Shown one piece after another: positions 33,501-43,646 of a stretch of DNA of 64,000 bases. The notes beneath the pieces were generated by a model that saw nothing but the letters and a program-made list of their open reading frames with translations, was not told the origin of the DNA and made no database searches. Location of the stretch: NCBI GenBank assembly GCA_021927905.1, contig BLLK01000057.1:1-64000 (forward strand), given 5' to 3'. This DNA comes from Chaetoceros tenuissimus. Taxonomy: Eukaryota; Bacillariophyta; Thalassiosirophyceae; Chaetocerotales; Chaetocerotaceae. The translations under genes were made by a program, and so were the position numbers. Numbering within the stretch: the first letter of the stretch is position 1; every line of letters starts with the position of its first letter.

Positions 33501-33738
33501 ACAAATCTTCTCTGTATTCATCGCAAATGGAAACTTTGGTCTTAGTTTCTTCATGGTTGCCGGGCTGGTCCTTTCAAGTTGTGTCTTCCCATTTGTCCTG
33601 AAGAGAAAAGACCTTGCGATTCCAAAAGAAACTGAAAAAGTGACCGCAGAAGAAGCCTCCTTGAATGTGAACGAGTACGATCTTTCTTGTCAAGAGGTAA
33701 AGCAAATTCAGAAGACCCCAATGCTTACTCATACGTGA
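30597..33738 (+). CDS. Phytase/esterase-like propeller domain fused to an SLC43-like MFS transporter
   Basis: Three exons (30597-30830, 30927-31339, 31434-33738), about 983 residues. The signal peptide (CTCYISVCILAFIAISAVGN) leads into a lumenal region with FYGIGGIAYDNSSGLWIGIN, DGLKCEGIAKVPKC..FETEEYWLVSES and VLKGLHSLTLLEAS, which match the esterase-like-activity-of-phytase fold. A membrane helix (VSVLSAVCLLFAAGIILQYC) links to a 12-helix MFS part: NSTLLGGVVFGFPGLVLILR, FAGIFLDHFGPKLTALCSG, and later LNGISSLIAGMFGLLGYM. The second half resembles LAT3/SLC43 amino-acid carriers. A plausible reading is an extracellular sensing or processing domain tied to uptake; that is inference. The tail after residue ~930 is acidic and cytosolic. 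Confidence 0.75.
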
Positions 33739-33890
33739 TCATTTAAAGATGTCAACGAAGAAGTTATATTAATTAATAAGAATAGTGGATGAAGAAAATG
33801 TAGTGTCAATGAAATTTGATCTTGTTCTATGTATTGAGTAAGGGCTTTTAAAAGAACAAGTCATCAAAGATGTATTTCACTATCTTCAAA

Positions 33891-35525
33891 TTAGACATCA
33901 AATGCTGCTGATTGAGTCATGTCTGGCTTTTCATCTTTTTCACTGTTTTCACTATCGTCATCAGAGATCTCCTCAATAACTATCTTTTGTCGAAACCAAT
34001 CACTTGGTCCCCGAGATACCGCTGGGCTTGATGGAAAAGATACCTTCTTTGCAGCTGTAACTGAGCCCTGTGGAACCATCTCTAATGAATGGCTAAGCTT
34101 GGACTCCGCAATCAATAAGCTACGAAGAGTTGATGTCTCAGTTTCATTGACTTTTGGCTGCTGTTCACATCCTTCTGATTCGTCGCTAAAGACTCCGAGT
34201 CCTAGTACATATTTGCAGCAAAAGACTCCTTTTGACATTGAGTCGGGCTGATCGAAAGGGATCACGAAGAATCCATCCGTATTGTCCGGTAATATGAATG
34301 TCCCATAAGCACTTTTCTCTTGAGACTTTAAGAATTTGAGTATTTCATTCAACTTTTCACTATTGTTGCTCCAAAGAAAACTTTTCATCCATAGCTTTTC
34401 TTGTTCTGCATCTCCATTTGCAAATCGTCCATAATCTTCACGTGTATATCCATCAATTAGTAAATTTGAAGGCAAACGGATGTCACGTTTCAGTGGACGT
34501 CCATTGATGCCATCAGAAAATGGTAAGATTGTTGTAAGAAACTTAGGTGTCGAACCTCCCTTTTTGATATACACGGTTGTACTGAATTTGTCAAATCCAG
34601 GTCCGAACTTTTGCTGAATCCTGTCTTTGTCTTCGCATCTTCGACACTGAAACTTTTTCTTACCAGATTCTTTTCGCTCCAATTGCCTCGAACTAAACTT
34701 GTCTTTCTCTTTGCATATTTTACAATACGGGCATTTGATTGACTCTTCTTTTATGTTGATATGCATTTTGTCTTTATTCGAATCTTTCCTATCATCAACA
34801 CAGGATTTAGATCTTTTCCTATCAAAGGTAAGTTGAGGCGTCTCTCGCTTGCGACCTTTATTCCCATTCGTAAATAACTGTTCTTTATACTTCATTTGAT
34901 AGTACATTGCTGCCATTTGACACATTGGAATACACACAGTAGGGTCTACAGCATTGAAAGCTTTCGCTTTATGACAAAACGGACAATCCACAGTATTTCT
35001 TAGGTTCTTTTGCTTCACTGTAGAGTCCCTAATCCTTATAGCTTGCAAACAATCAAAACATATTAAATGACTACAATTCTGAGATTGAATAGGCGTCCTT
35101 CCAGACTTGACCTGAGTTGAATCTGCAGAGTATAATTTTGAACACTGTGGACATCTAGGTTCCATGCAATCATTTGTCATCTTTTTCATTTTTCGAGGTC
35201 GCTTATGGTGAATGAACTTCATTCTACTGATTGCATCTTCTGTCAAAGCATCACATGATGTATCTTTATAATATACTTGATAGAATTTCCCATCGTATCC
35301 AACTATTCTACCATAGTTTTTATCTGTTGGACGAATAAATTTTGTCCCTATTTTGTATTTTGCCTCTTTGACTATAGACATTGAATTTGACTGGATAGGT
35401 TTCGCATCTATAGATGAGACTTTATGAATAACTTCTTTCTTGTGATTCTCCTTATAAAGTGAAGCCGAGGCTTTCTCTACTGACTTTAGCTGCAGTTTAT
35501 CGGAGACTTTGAGTTCTATTTCCAT
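33891..35525 (-). CDS. RING-type zinc-finger protein with a Tudor-like region
   Basis: Single exon of 544 residues, ATG at 35525. Residues ~58-100 (GTKFIRPTDKNYGRIVGYDG, then YQVYYKDTSCDALTEDAI) look like a small SH3/Tudor-type fold. A RING-like finger follows with long spacing (CPQC, NCSHLICFDCLQAI, CPFCHK), then a second Cys set (CPYCKICKEKDKF, CRRCEDKDR). The C-terminal half has no recognised domain; it is hydrophilic and ends acidic (EEISDDDSENSEKDEKPD). Function as ubiquitin ligase or chromatin reader is inference. It is the downstream member of a same-strand row of RING genes, with 84 bases to the double-RING gene. Confidence 0.65.
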   Translation of the reverse strand: MEIELKVSDKLQLKSVEKASASLYKENHKKEVIHKVSSIDAKPIQSNSMSIVKEAKYKIGTKFIRPTDKNYGRIVGYDGKFYQVYYKDTSCDALTEDAISRMKFIHHKRPRKMKKMTNDCMEPRCPQCSKLYSADSTQVKSGRTPIQSQNCSHLICFDCLQAIRIRDSTVKQKNLRNTVDCPFCHKAKAFNAVDPTVCIPMCQMAAMYYQMKYKEQLFTNGNKGRKRETPQLTFDRKRSKSCVDDRKDSNKDKMHINIKEESIKCPYCKICKEKDKFSSRQLERKESGKKKFQCRRCEDKDRIQQKFGPGFDKFSTTVYIKKGGSTPKFLTTILPFSDGINGRPLKRDIRLPSNLLIDGYTREDYGRFANGDAEQEKLWMKSFLWSNNSEKLNEILKFLKSQEKSAYGTFILPDNTDGFFVIPFDQPDSMSKGVFCCKYVLGLGVFSDESEGCEQQPKVNETETSTLRSLLIAESKLSHSLEMVPQGSVTAAKKVSFPSSPAVSRGPSDWFRQKIVIEEISDDDSENSEKDEKPDMTQSAAFDV

Positions 35526-35609
35526 ACATGTAATTAATTGTTCAATAGATGAAGCCTTTTACAAAACACCATATGAGAAAGAGCATCAATCTTCAAAGCG
35601 CAAGGATTA

Positions 35610-36173
35610 CTATATGCTACTTACAAGCTCATCATACTGCTTATCTCGGACAAAGGAAGTCTTTACTGAATGACTGCACGAAGGACACTCGCTTGTTTGT
35701 TGTTCATCTGTGCAATTCTTTCGAAAACATTCTTGACAAAATCTATGATTGCATTCAGAAGAGACCAAACAAGTCTTTAGCGGCTCTTCGCAACAGGAAC
35801 ACAGAAAGTTCCATTTTATGTTCTTTAAATCTTGATACATGTCCTTTAAATTCTTTTCCAAGTTTTGCTGTTCCGAAGAATCAAGATCCATTTCTTCTAC
35901 AATAGGAGTCAAACTTTGCACGAGAGCATGAAAGGCATAATCGGCACGAAGAGATCGTTTCGTAGGTATATTTGATCTACACTGAGGACATGAATTGCTG
36001 CATTTACGTAATGATTCTTGAATGCATGCTTTACAAAACCTATGTTGACAAGAAGGTGCAGTATGCGTATCTTCTAGAACTTGAAGACATATGGGGCACT
36101 CGATCTGCATTTGTATCTTGATGAGCAAGTTTGAGATGTCCCTCTTCTCCACGGCAGACAAACTTTTCCGCAT
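35610..36173 (-). CDS. Double-RING protein, first RING BRCA1-like
   Basis: About 187 residues from the ATG at 36173 (MRKSLSAVEKRD). RING 1 is C3HC4: CPICLQVLEDTHTAPSCQHR, FCKACI, CPQCRSNI, followed by TKRSLRADYAFHALVQSL, which echoes the segment after the BRCA1 RING. RING 2 is CSCCEEPLKTCLVSSECNHR, FCQECF, CPSCSHS. Such proteins act as ubiquitin E3s. An open frame continues upstream to 36278, but a TACATACAG acceptor just before the ATG suggests that stretch is intron, so a further 5' exon may exist. BRCT repeats are absent, so this is not a full BRCA1. Confidence 0.7.
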   Translation of the reverse strand: MRKSLSAVEKRDISNLLIKIQMQIECPICLQVLEDTHTAPSCQHRFCKACIQESLRKCSNSCPQCRSNIPTKRSLRADYAFHALVQSLTPIVEEMDLDSSEQQNLEKNLKDMYQDLKNIKWNFLCSCCEEPLKTCLVSSECNHRFCQECFRKNCTDEQQTSECPSCSHSVKTSFVRDKQYDELVSSI

Positions 36174-36568
36174 CTCAGTGCCTGTATGTATCTGCATGGA
36201 AAAGGTGATAGCGAGAAGGTAGGTAAAAATATAGATAAGAGTGGCTGATAGCAGAGGATCTCTATTTGAACTTTTCACAGAACAAATGTTGACGTTGTGT
36301 GTGGTTGAGAGTTGACAGTACTCGTCTGTACCAAGAAGTCAATTAGCTATCCATCGGAATCAATTAGATCTGCATTTTTTGTAGTTTCCCTTTAGTAAAA
36401 TAATAAAATAGAAGTAAGGGTCTGTTCATAAATAAAACTACAATATATTTAATAGAGAATAAACTTAGGAATATCAAGAAGGAAGCTCTTTTTCAATATC
36501 AAATGTCTACTATTTGTCTATTTGCAGTGGCGAAAGTGGGACTAAAATCTTCGAATCATTCTGTTTCC
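36174..36568. other. Intergenic
   Basis: No gene seen; holds the 5' region of the double-RING gene and the 3' side of the coiled-coil RING gene. Confidence 0.35.
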
Positions 36569-37927
36569 TTATTCCTGAAATAATGCATCTACAACTCTTG
36601 TAATCAATTCATCCCTGCGCAAGTCACGCTTACTCACAATTGGTTCTCTACAGGATGGACAAGTCTTTTCTTTTTTCTGTTTTGTTGCTTGCCGTATGTG
36701 TTCTTCTATACATCTTTTGCAGAAGCGATGGCCACACTTTGTCACGTGAGGATTTGTGAATCTTTCAAGGCAAATAGGACATTCCAGTTCTTCTTTCGTA
36801 TTCGATATGACCTTATCCAAATGTTCATATGTCGTCAGCTTCTGAATAAGTTCTTCATTTTCTTTAGTCAGGCTTTCAAGTTTCCTTTTATTCGACCTCT
36901 TTTCGTTCTCACTTGCTTTTTTGTAGGAATCAAATTTCAACTCTGCCTTTTGTTTGAGGTCAGCGGATGATTTCTCCAAGATTTCGCTTTTCACTGTCAA
37001 ATGTTTGCAAGTTTTGGTCAACGCTTCTTTCTCTTCCAGCAATTTCTTGACATTCATTTGCATGCTTGTATTCTCCTCGGTGAGTCTGTTTGTGATCACC
37101 TTCTCTGCATTATTCCGTGACTCTTCCTCACTCAACCAAGTAGTCAATTTTTCTTCTTCTTCCAGCAATGTCTCGACTTTCATTTGCAAGCGTGTGTTCT
37201 CTTCCGTGAGTCTGTCTCTATGCAACTTCTCCTCATTATTCCGTGTCTCTTCTTCTCTTAACCGAACAGCGCATTTTCGTAGACTTTCATCAGACTCTTT
37301 TCTCTTCGCATCTAATCTGGTCAACTCTATTACAAGTGAATTAATCTTGTTGTTTTTTTTTGATAAAGCTATATCATTCTCTAGATCTTGAGAACTGAGC
37401 CTATCCTCAAGTCTCCTTCGGATTTGACGTTCTTTGTGTAATTGCTGAATTTTCTTTGTAATGGTAGCATCGTACTCTTCTTTCATCTCATTAAGTCTTT
37501 CATCTATATGCTGTTGATTTAGGAGTTCATCATATTTTCGTTTCAATGGAGTCACATCCGGAGTTATGACCGTAGAATAATCTGGCATCTTCTTGCTTTG
37601 CATAGGTATTCCGGAAACACTTTTCAAGACTCGAATATTATCATGGTCGGTAGAATGCACCCTCTTTGAATTGTGGTCCTGTTGAAGCAAGTCACTTCTT
37701 GTAATTGTTATAGTAGAGTCTGCTGATGTTCCTGTAAATCTCAGGTCACTACTTTCTTTCTCATGTAAATCACCATCTTTCGATGACGGGGTTGGAGTAC
37801 CTTTGACTATTACATCCAATGAAGGCATTTCTTTTAGTGAAGAATTTTCTTCGGCTGCTGAAGGTTTTTGAGTATCTTCGACTATTTGAAATAATGGAGG
37901 TGTGCGTTTTGGAGTATCTTCGACCAT
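36569..37927 (-). CDS. Coiled-coil RING-finger protein
   Basis: Open frame of about 452 residues. The N-terminus has two copies of a short repeat (RTPPLFQIVEDT and, at the junction with the next frame, RTPP..VQMVEDT). Residues ~125-370 form a long coiled coil in which a ~45-residue block is repeated (REEETRNNEEKLHRDRLTEE and SEEESRNNAEKVITNRLTEE). The C-terminal C3HC4 RING reads CPICLERFTNPHVTKCGHRF, CKRCIEEH, CPSCREPI, then KRDLRRDELITRVV. This is the layout of E3 ligases that dimerise by coiled coil. The frame continues upstream through a single TGA into 37934-38614, so this is probably the 3' part of a larger gene. Confidence 0.7.
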   Translation of the reverse strand: MVEDTPKRTPPLFQIVEDTQKPSAAEENSSLKEMPSLDVIVKGTPTPSSKDGDLHEKESSDLRFTGTSADSTITITRSDLLQQDHNSKRVHSTDHDNIRVLKSVSGIPMQSKKMPDYSTVITPDVTPLKRKYDELLNQQHIDERLNEMKEEYDATITKKIQQLHKERQIRRRLEDRLSSQDLENDIALSKKNNKINSLVIELTRLDAKRKESDESLRKCAVRLREEETRNNEEKLHRDRLTEENTRLQMKVETLLEEEEKLTTWLSEEESRNNAEKVITNRLTEENTSMQMNVKKLLEEKEALTKTCKHLTVKSEILEKSSADLKQKAELKFDSYKKASENEKRSNKRKLESLTKENEELIQKLTTYEHLDKVISNTKEELECPICLERFTNPHVTKCGHRFCKRCIEEHIRQATKQKKEKTCPSCREPIVSKRDLRRDELITRVVDALFQE

Positions 37928-37933
37928 TTGAAC

Positions 37934-38614
37934 TCATGGAGGTGTGCGTTCAGATGCTGGAGTCTTTTGCTCACTGACCTCTACTTCATCACTTCCCTCG
38001 ATTGGCTTTGTACTTGTGCTTGTAACTTCTTTCGATAAGCTTGCTTGAGCTGCATCAGATTGAAGAGATGTAGTGACATTGAATTCCTCCTCAAGATTCG
38101 CTTCAAAACCATTATACGCTCGTTCAAACGCAGTTAGAATAGGTTGTATTGTATGCTCATCTACAGTTGGATTTGTAAATATATAATGCAATGGTGTCAG
38201 ATCAATATCGTCTTCTTCAAGCCAATCTTGTAGTGTATATTCTCTATCAAAAGTTGGATTATCACTTCGACAGCGTTCATGCAATGGGTATTCATAGCTG
38301 TTACGATCCTTTTTTGTCCATCGATTTTCTATCCACTCCGCAGCCCTTTTTTGAATTTCGCTATTATTGCCATCTTGGTATGAAGTAAGTAGTGTTTTTA
38401 TTGTATCAACATCTGTGTTTGGATTGATGAATAGGTAATGCAGTGGAGTAAGATGAACATCATCCCCCTCGAGCCAGTCTTGTAGCTTAAATTCTCTGTG
38501 AAAAGTAGGATTTTCACTGCAGCAGATTTTATGAAGTGGGTAATTACCACCTGGATATTTTTTAGAGACTTTCATGTGGTGTTCCCTAATCCATCTGGTT
38601 GCTTTCTTTTGCAT
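37934..38614 (-). pseudogene. Ankyrin-like middle part of the LRR-RING gene
   Basis: The frame has two ~95-residue repeats (NYPLHKICCSENPTFHREFK, HLTPLHYLFINPNTD; then EYPLHERCRSDNPTFDREYT, DLTPLHYIFTNPTVD), matching the ankyrin-like tail of the local LRR family. It ends at TGA just after SERTPP; beyond the stop the same frame continues into the coiled-coil RING part with VQMVEDTPKRTPP. In the next repeat unit the equivalent codons read TTA TTT, so TGA likely arose by mutation. Upstream it overlaps the LRR frame (38572-39138), from which it is offset by one base. Confidence 0.65.
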
Positions 38615-39138
38615 TTCCTTAGCAAGGCTTTAGGTTTGGAACGAGTTAGTTTTGACCAGAGGCCAATTTTTTCAATGTTCCAATCATAAATTTTAGTGCT
38701 ATGAACATGAAATAGAATCAAGCTGTTATAACCATTAAAAGCTGCAAAACTAATAGTTGTACATGATTGCGGTATAAAGATTGAAAGCAGATGTTCGCAT
38801 TGTTCGAAGGCATAGCAACCAATGCAATTGAGTTGTCCGGAAAGTTTGACAAACAAAAGACTCTTGCAGCCTGAAAAGGCTTTACCTTCAATTCTTTTGA
38901 CAGTGTCAGCCATAATGACTATCTTGACATTAATACATTCCTTGAAAGCATATGAAGGAATCCTATTTACTCTAGATAGAATTATAATCTGCTCCCAAGA
39001 ATCCCTTTCTTCTAAATCATATTCTAGAGGACCTCCATCATAAAAGAGAGTTTTAAGCCCCCTATATATTCGCACTCCAGGTCCCGCTTCTTCAAACTCT
39101 TTCCATTCTGCCTTTGTTGGCAATCGCATTAACTTCAT
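38572..39138 (-). pseudogene. BspA-type LRR N-terminal part of the LRR-RING gene
   Basis: From the ATG at 39138 (MKLMRLPTKAEWKEFEEAGP) the frame shows the family opening (GVRIYRGLKTLFYDGGP), SWEQIIILSRVNRIPS and three LRR_5-like repeats (VKRIEGKAFSGCKSLLFVKL, ISFAAFNGYNSLILFHV). After KPKA it slips to a Lys/Arg-rich tail and stops, while the family continuation (LAKEMQKKATRWIRE) is one frame over near 38630. With the two minus-strand parts downstream this would make one LRR/ankyrin/coiled-coil/RING protein, now broken by one frameshift and one stop, unless the breaks are sequencing errors. Confidence 0.65.
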
Positions 39139-39463
39139 GGTACTTAGGTGAAATTGTAGTGCTTTAATAAAGTATCTATATTCATATATATTGAAGTATC
39201 TATTGAAGAAATTCTTAAGGTTCTTCTTGTGTGTCAAAAGTGGCCAAAATGAAACGCGATCTTTTCATCTTTGCAGTACTCAAGACCTACCATATGAATA
39301 TACAAATAGTCGTACATGGAACGTCATTGTTATCTTTCTCTTCGACGCGCATGGCACCCAAACAAAACGACGAAATAAACATGAAATAAAATAGAAAGAA
39401 GTGAAGTCCATCTATGTGTGAAACTGATTGCTTCATGCACTTTTCATTCTCTGAATCTGCATT
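39139..39463. other. Intergenic between divergent genes
   Basis: No gene seen; probably the shared promoter region of the LRR gene (leftward) and the glycosyltransferase (rightward). Confidence 0.4.
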
Positions 39464-40833
39464 ATGAATAGAAACAAGATATATGGGACGACGTCCGCTA
39501 ATAGTCCACGCAACAGGTTCGCAATAAGTCGACCCCGAAATTCTAGGAAAATGAAGCAACTGAGTCTATGCCTACTCATTGCGAACCTATTTGTATTTCT
39601 ATATTACATATTATATGCTGCCAATGCAAGAGAAGCAATATCATTAGAACATATCACGTCAAATAATGGAAATGAAAACACAAATAATAAAGCCGAAGGC
39701 ACATATCTTGGCCAACTGCGAAAAGAAGGAAGTAAATACGCAACAGTCATGGCAATGGCATCAGGCTATGAACTAAAAGTCTACAAAAGATTTGTAGGAA
39801 CATTACGAAAATCAGGCTTTGAAGGAAACATCATATTAGGAGTCAAAGAACCTCTAAATCCAGAAATTGAACAATATTTCAAGGAGCAAAATGTCACTCC
39901 AAAATATTTAAAACTCGTCGACTGTTCCTTCGGGACATGGTCGGAGGAAGAAATGAAGAATATAGATGTTCATAAAAAAGAATTGAAAACTTGTGCACAT
40001 CCTTATAATGATATCAAACTTCGTTGGAGTAGATTTCCTCTCTTGAGAGATTGGTTACTCGAATGTGAATCTTGTACTGGACCTGTATTGGTTACTGATG
40101 CAAGAGATGTTTTCTTTCAAAGAGATCCTTTTGGTATTGGTGCTCCTGAAGTTACAGGATTGCAAGTGTTTCAAGAACATTATACTCAAACTACTGCTCA
40201 TTGGCTTGTTCAGTGGCCAATCAAAGATTGCAAAGGGATAGACTATGCCGAGCCAAAATATGCTTCTCAAACAATGTTGTGCAGCGGAACTACAATTGGA
40301 ACACGAGATGCAATGATTAGCTATTTGAATGAAATGCACCAAGAAATGAAATTATGGATGAAAGATCCGAAATGTTGGTTCAATACGAATGGTGATGATC
40401 AATCTATTCATAACTATTTGTATTATTCGAATAAGCTATCAAATACTGTGTCAATACCGAACAGAATGGGGATTGTAAATACAATAGGGGTACAGGGTGA
40501 TTTCATACTTCGTGATCATATCAAAGAATGGAAAGAAAAGGGACTAGATGAATCACAAGCCAATGAGAAACCATATTTTGGAGCTTCCGAAAATAGATGG
40601 ATAGGTAACGGCTTTGGTTTGATTGACGATGAAGGCTTTTTTGTTGATTTAGATGGAAGTAGATCAAGAGTTGTGCACCAATTTGAGTAAGTTGACAATA
40701 GTATTCACATTTTATATCTTGTATATATTTCAAGTTACTAAAATTTTTTATGTTCTTTTCTGCCTTTAGTCGATTTGGTTTGCCATTTGATAATGCTATT
40801 CAGGGTCCATTCCGTGATTTCATTCCAGAATAA
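39464..40833 (+). CDS. Type II membrane glycosyltransferase-like protein
   Basis: Two exons, 39464-40686 (donor GTAAGTTGAC) and 40770-40833 (acceptor TGCCTTTAG); about 428 residues, ending RFGLPFDNAIQGPFRDFIPE. One membrane helix follows a basic cytosolic tail (LSLCLLIANLFVFLYYILYA), as in Golgi enzymes. The lumenal domain has a GT-A look: KYATVMAMASGYELKVYKRF, GNIILGVKEPL, LRWSRFPLLRDWL, then VLVTDARDVFFQRDPF, whose DARD is a DxD-like metal site, and QSIHNYLYY and RVVHQFDRFG near the end. The donor sugar and acceptor are unknown. The exact start could also be the Met at 39551, just before the helix. Confidence 0.7.
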
Positions 40834-40872
40834 ACCAACCTTAATATCTTCAAAAAGAAGTTTCTCTTTCCT

Positions 40873-42282
40873 TTATTCCAACATTCTTTTAGCAATATGA
40901 TCAGCAATAAAGTTGCCCCACAAAGCATAGCCAAAGTCACTCGGATGAACTCCGTCCAATGCAACAAGTTCCTCATACTCAGCTAATGAAGAAACTACTA
41001 AACATACATTCTCCGATGCTTCGTAAAAGCTTTCGGTTTCTTGATAATCTTTGTCAACCTCATTCTTGGAGACATACTTCTTCATTAGAGTCTCGATACC
41101 TTCCTTCATTTTAGAACTAATATTTGTAAAACTGTAAATTATCCTTCCGTCATTTCCTTGTGATGATTGACTTTCATTGATAGTTTCTTTATTCGGGGAC
41201 TCTACGAAAAGGACATTTGGAAACTCTTGAGCAAGAGAACGCTTCTCGTCATCCATCATCTGCAGCAAACTTTGAACAAACCAACATAGCGGAGGATAGT
41301 GAAAGACTTGAGGTATGGTTGGCAATGCTGGTAGGCAAATGAGTGTTGACTTTGTTTCATCAACTTCACTTCTTGATTCACTTTTTCGACTGAAGGTTAA
41401 AAGAAGCCTTTTCAGTTCTTCCTTGAAAGTATGCTTATTCGATCCAGTCTCATCCTGAAGAAATGGTAGAAAGATGCCTTTCAAATCATTTACTCCTGTC
41501 AGAACAATGACGACGTCATATTCCTGTGATTTTATCATGGACTTTTCGATTTGCTTCCATTTGGTTTCTCTTTCTTTGTCGTCTTGATCAATATCCTTCT
41601 TTAATCTCTTCTCTAGCTGCATGATGCGAGGTAGAGGCTTGGTCATGTTAAATCGATTATTAAGGAAGTCTTTCCCAAACAGTAAAAGATCATCCCAACT
41701 ATCTATGGATTTCATAGCAATAATGGTCTTCACTTTATCTGTTAATTTCATCAATGTAAACTGTTCCAGGATTGTAGAAGTAGCTGCACCTGGAATCCCT
41801 ACAAAAAAGAATAGATTAGAAACGAAGCCTCACGCTCGTGATTTGCGTAGTATAATCCAATGCTTACCATGACATGTCCAAAATACTGGCTTCTCTAATT
41901 TCTTACTCAAATTCTTTGCAATACTTTCCGGCAAGGGTGATATTGCCCGTAAAGATCCAACTCCAGCTGCCAATGAATCACCAATCACTAAAAGTCGCAA
42001 AGGTTCCTTCTCTTGATCAGTTCTTGCCCTGCCATTCATTATTCGACGTTTCAAACCATTCCAGCTCCACATTCTACTTTTCTCAAATTTGCTAGAATCT
42101 TCATGCTGTGACTTGACATAGACCAAGCCTTTTGAAGGCGAAAATGGAAATGGTGCATCTCGATGCCGATGTCGAAATTGAGTCACAAAATAAGCACTTT
42201 GAAGCAGTGCAAGAGATGGAACAGCAACTACTACTCCAGCTGATATTTTGGATATACCTTTTGATGTGAGATTGGAAAACAT
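40873..42282 (-). CDS. SGNH/GDSL-type hydrolase
   Basis: Two exons, 42282-41868 and 41798-40873, about 446 residues. The SGNH blocks are visible: block I LLVIGDSLAAGVGS, a HG turn around WTCHGGIPGAATS, block III VVIVLTGVNDL, and block V LDGVHPSDFGYALWG with the catalytic Asp/His. The family hydrolyses esters of lipids, sugars or peptidoglycan-like substrates. A hydrophobic N-terminus (GVVVAVPSLALLQSAYF) is probably a membrane anchor. The spacing between blocks I and V is long for the family because of inserted charged segments. Its 3' end converges with the glycosyltransferase, 39 bases apart. Confidence 0.75.
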
Positions 42283-42968
42283 GGGAACAGAATAGCAATC
42301 AAGAGGAGCTCAGTTCATAGAACAGCATATCTATTATGGAATTTATGTAATAATAAAAAGACAATTTTTTCTTTCTTACTTTTGTCCTACACAAAGATTC
42401 CATTAGAGCAATTCCGAATCTCCAAGAATTCTCAGTCCCTCCGGCCTTGCTTCTTTAATACGAATCCTATTGAAAAACGATTTCACAATGTCATATGAAC
42501 AATACATTGTTAAGGACCAAGAGTATCCCATCTCCTTTCTCATGAGGCTTTATTATCTTCATGACCTAATTTAATCATCATCATCATAATCAAAGAAAGC
42601 CCTAAAAGTGCCAACGAGAAAAGGAAAATAAAATGAGAAGGTTTTCAGTTGTCAATGCGTTTTTCGACATGTCAACTGAAGTCATGAGCTCTCATTTTTC
42701 TATATATCTTTTTCTTTCGAAAGTTTCCAGAACGTAGTGAAATAGCAAAACAGGAGTCTCTACTATTACCAAACACAAAAACTACTTGAAAAAAAAGATA
42801 TAAAGAAAGAAACATACAAAGAAAGAGTAGATTTGATAGAAAACAATGTGATTTGATTTGAACATATAGTTATGAAAATTAATAATATGAAGACATGACG
42901 AATTAGAAGTATTTGTAGATTGCACTATAAGAAGTATCTTGATGAAATCGTTCAATGACAAATTTCCT
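42283..42968. other. Intergenic
   Basis: No gene seen. AT-rich, with A-rich runs around 42780-42810. Contains the 5' flank of the SGNH gene and the 3' flank of the secreted protein gene at 42969. Confidence 0.4.
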
Positions 42969-43646
42969 CTAAAAGAAGAAGAAAGCCAACATGGTACTGA
43001 CAACTGCAGCCCCAAGTGCATAATATGTAGATTTCGAATAAGATGCAGAAATCTTCACAGTATAGTATCCCTGAGACTCCAACAATTCAACTGTCTCGTC
43101 CAACTGCTGCTTCACCTCTTCAAAAACCTCATCAAGGTCACAGCTTGGACCTGCACAGTCGCCAATGTCATTCCATACAAGCTTGGTTTTGACATCATTC
43201 TCTTTTCCTGAGATTGTAATCTTAATTGTAAAATACTGTCCACCATGACTCTCACAAACTTCCTCCAAACCTGGAAACATCAATTCAAAGTCACAATCTG
43301 CACTGACACTTTTCTTATCCTGGTTGATATCAACTTCGCAATAAGTATATAAATCTGATTCAGTGAATTCAGATTCAAGAGTGGTTTCGAGGTTATCCAA
43401 GTATGCAGCAATTTCATCTTTCTCGTAGAGAGCTGTAGTTTCGTCGAGACAAGTCTGAGATACTTCGAGATTACACAATAAAGAAAAAGTTCTCTCTCTA
43501 TGCAGTTCTTTCAGATTAGTAGATTCCATAGTTCTTCTGATGAGCTGAAACTCATTACTAGAAGTATCTGCTGAAGCAGTTCCAGAAAGAAAGCAGAGAG
43601 AAGCAAGAGCGAGTAGAGATTGTTTGTGTGTGTTGAGAAGCATCAT
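42969..43646 (-). CDS. Secreted/GPI-like protein of unknown function, paralog 1
   Basis: Single exon of 225 residues. It has a signal peptide (QSLLALASLCFLSGTASA) and a hydrophobic C-terminal tail after a Ser/Lys stretch (YYALGAAVVSTMLAFFFF), the layout of a GPI-anchored surface protein. Conserved cysteines occur in CNLEVSQTCLDET, YCEVD, ADCDFE, EVCESHGGQYFTI and GDCAGPSCDLDEV. It aligns along its whole length with the gene at 44314. I recognise no named domain. Confidence 0.65.
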   Translation of the reverse strand: MMLLNTHKQSLLALASLCFLSGTASADTSSNEFQLIRRTMESTNLKELHRERTFSLLCNLEVSQTCLDETTALYEKDEIAAYLDNLETTLESEFTESDLYTYCEVDINQDKKSVSADCDFELMFPGLEEVCESHGGQYFTIKITISGKENDVKTKLVWNDIGDCAGPSCDLDEVFEEVKQQLDETVELLESQGYYTVKISASYSKSTYYALGAAVVSTMLAFFFF

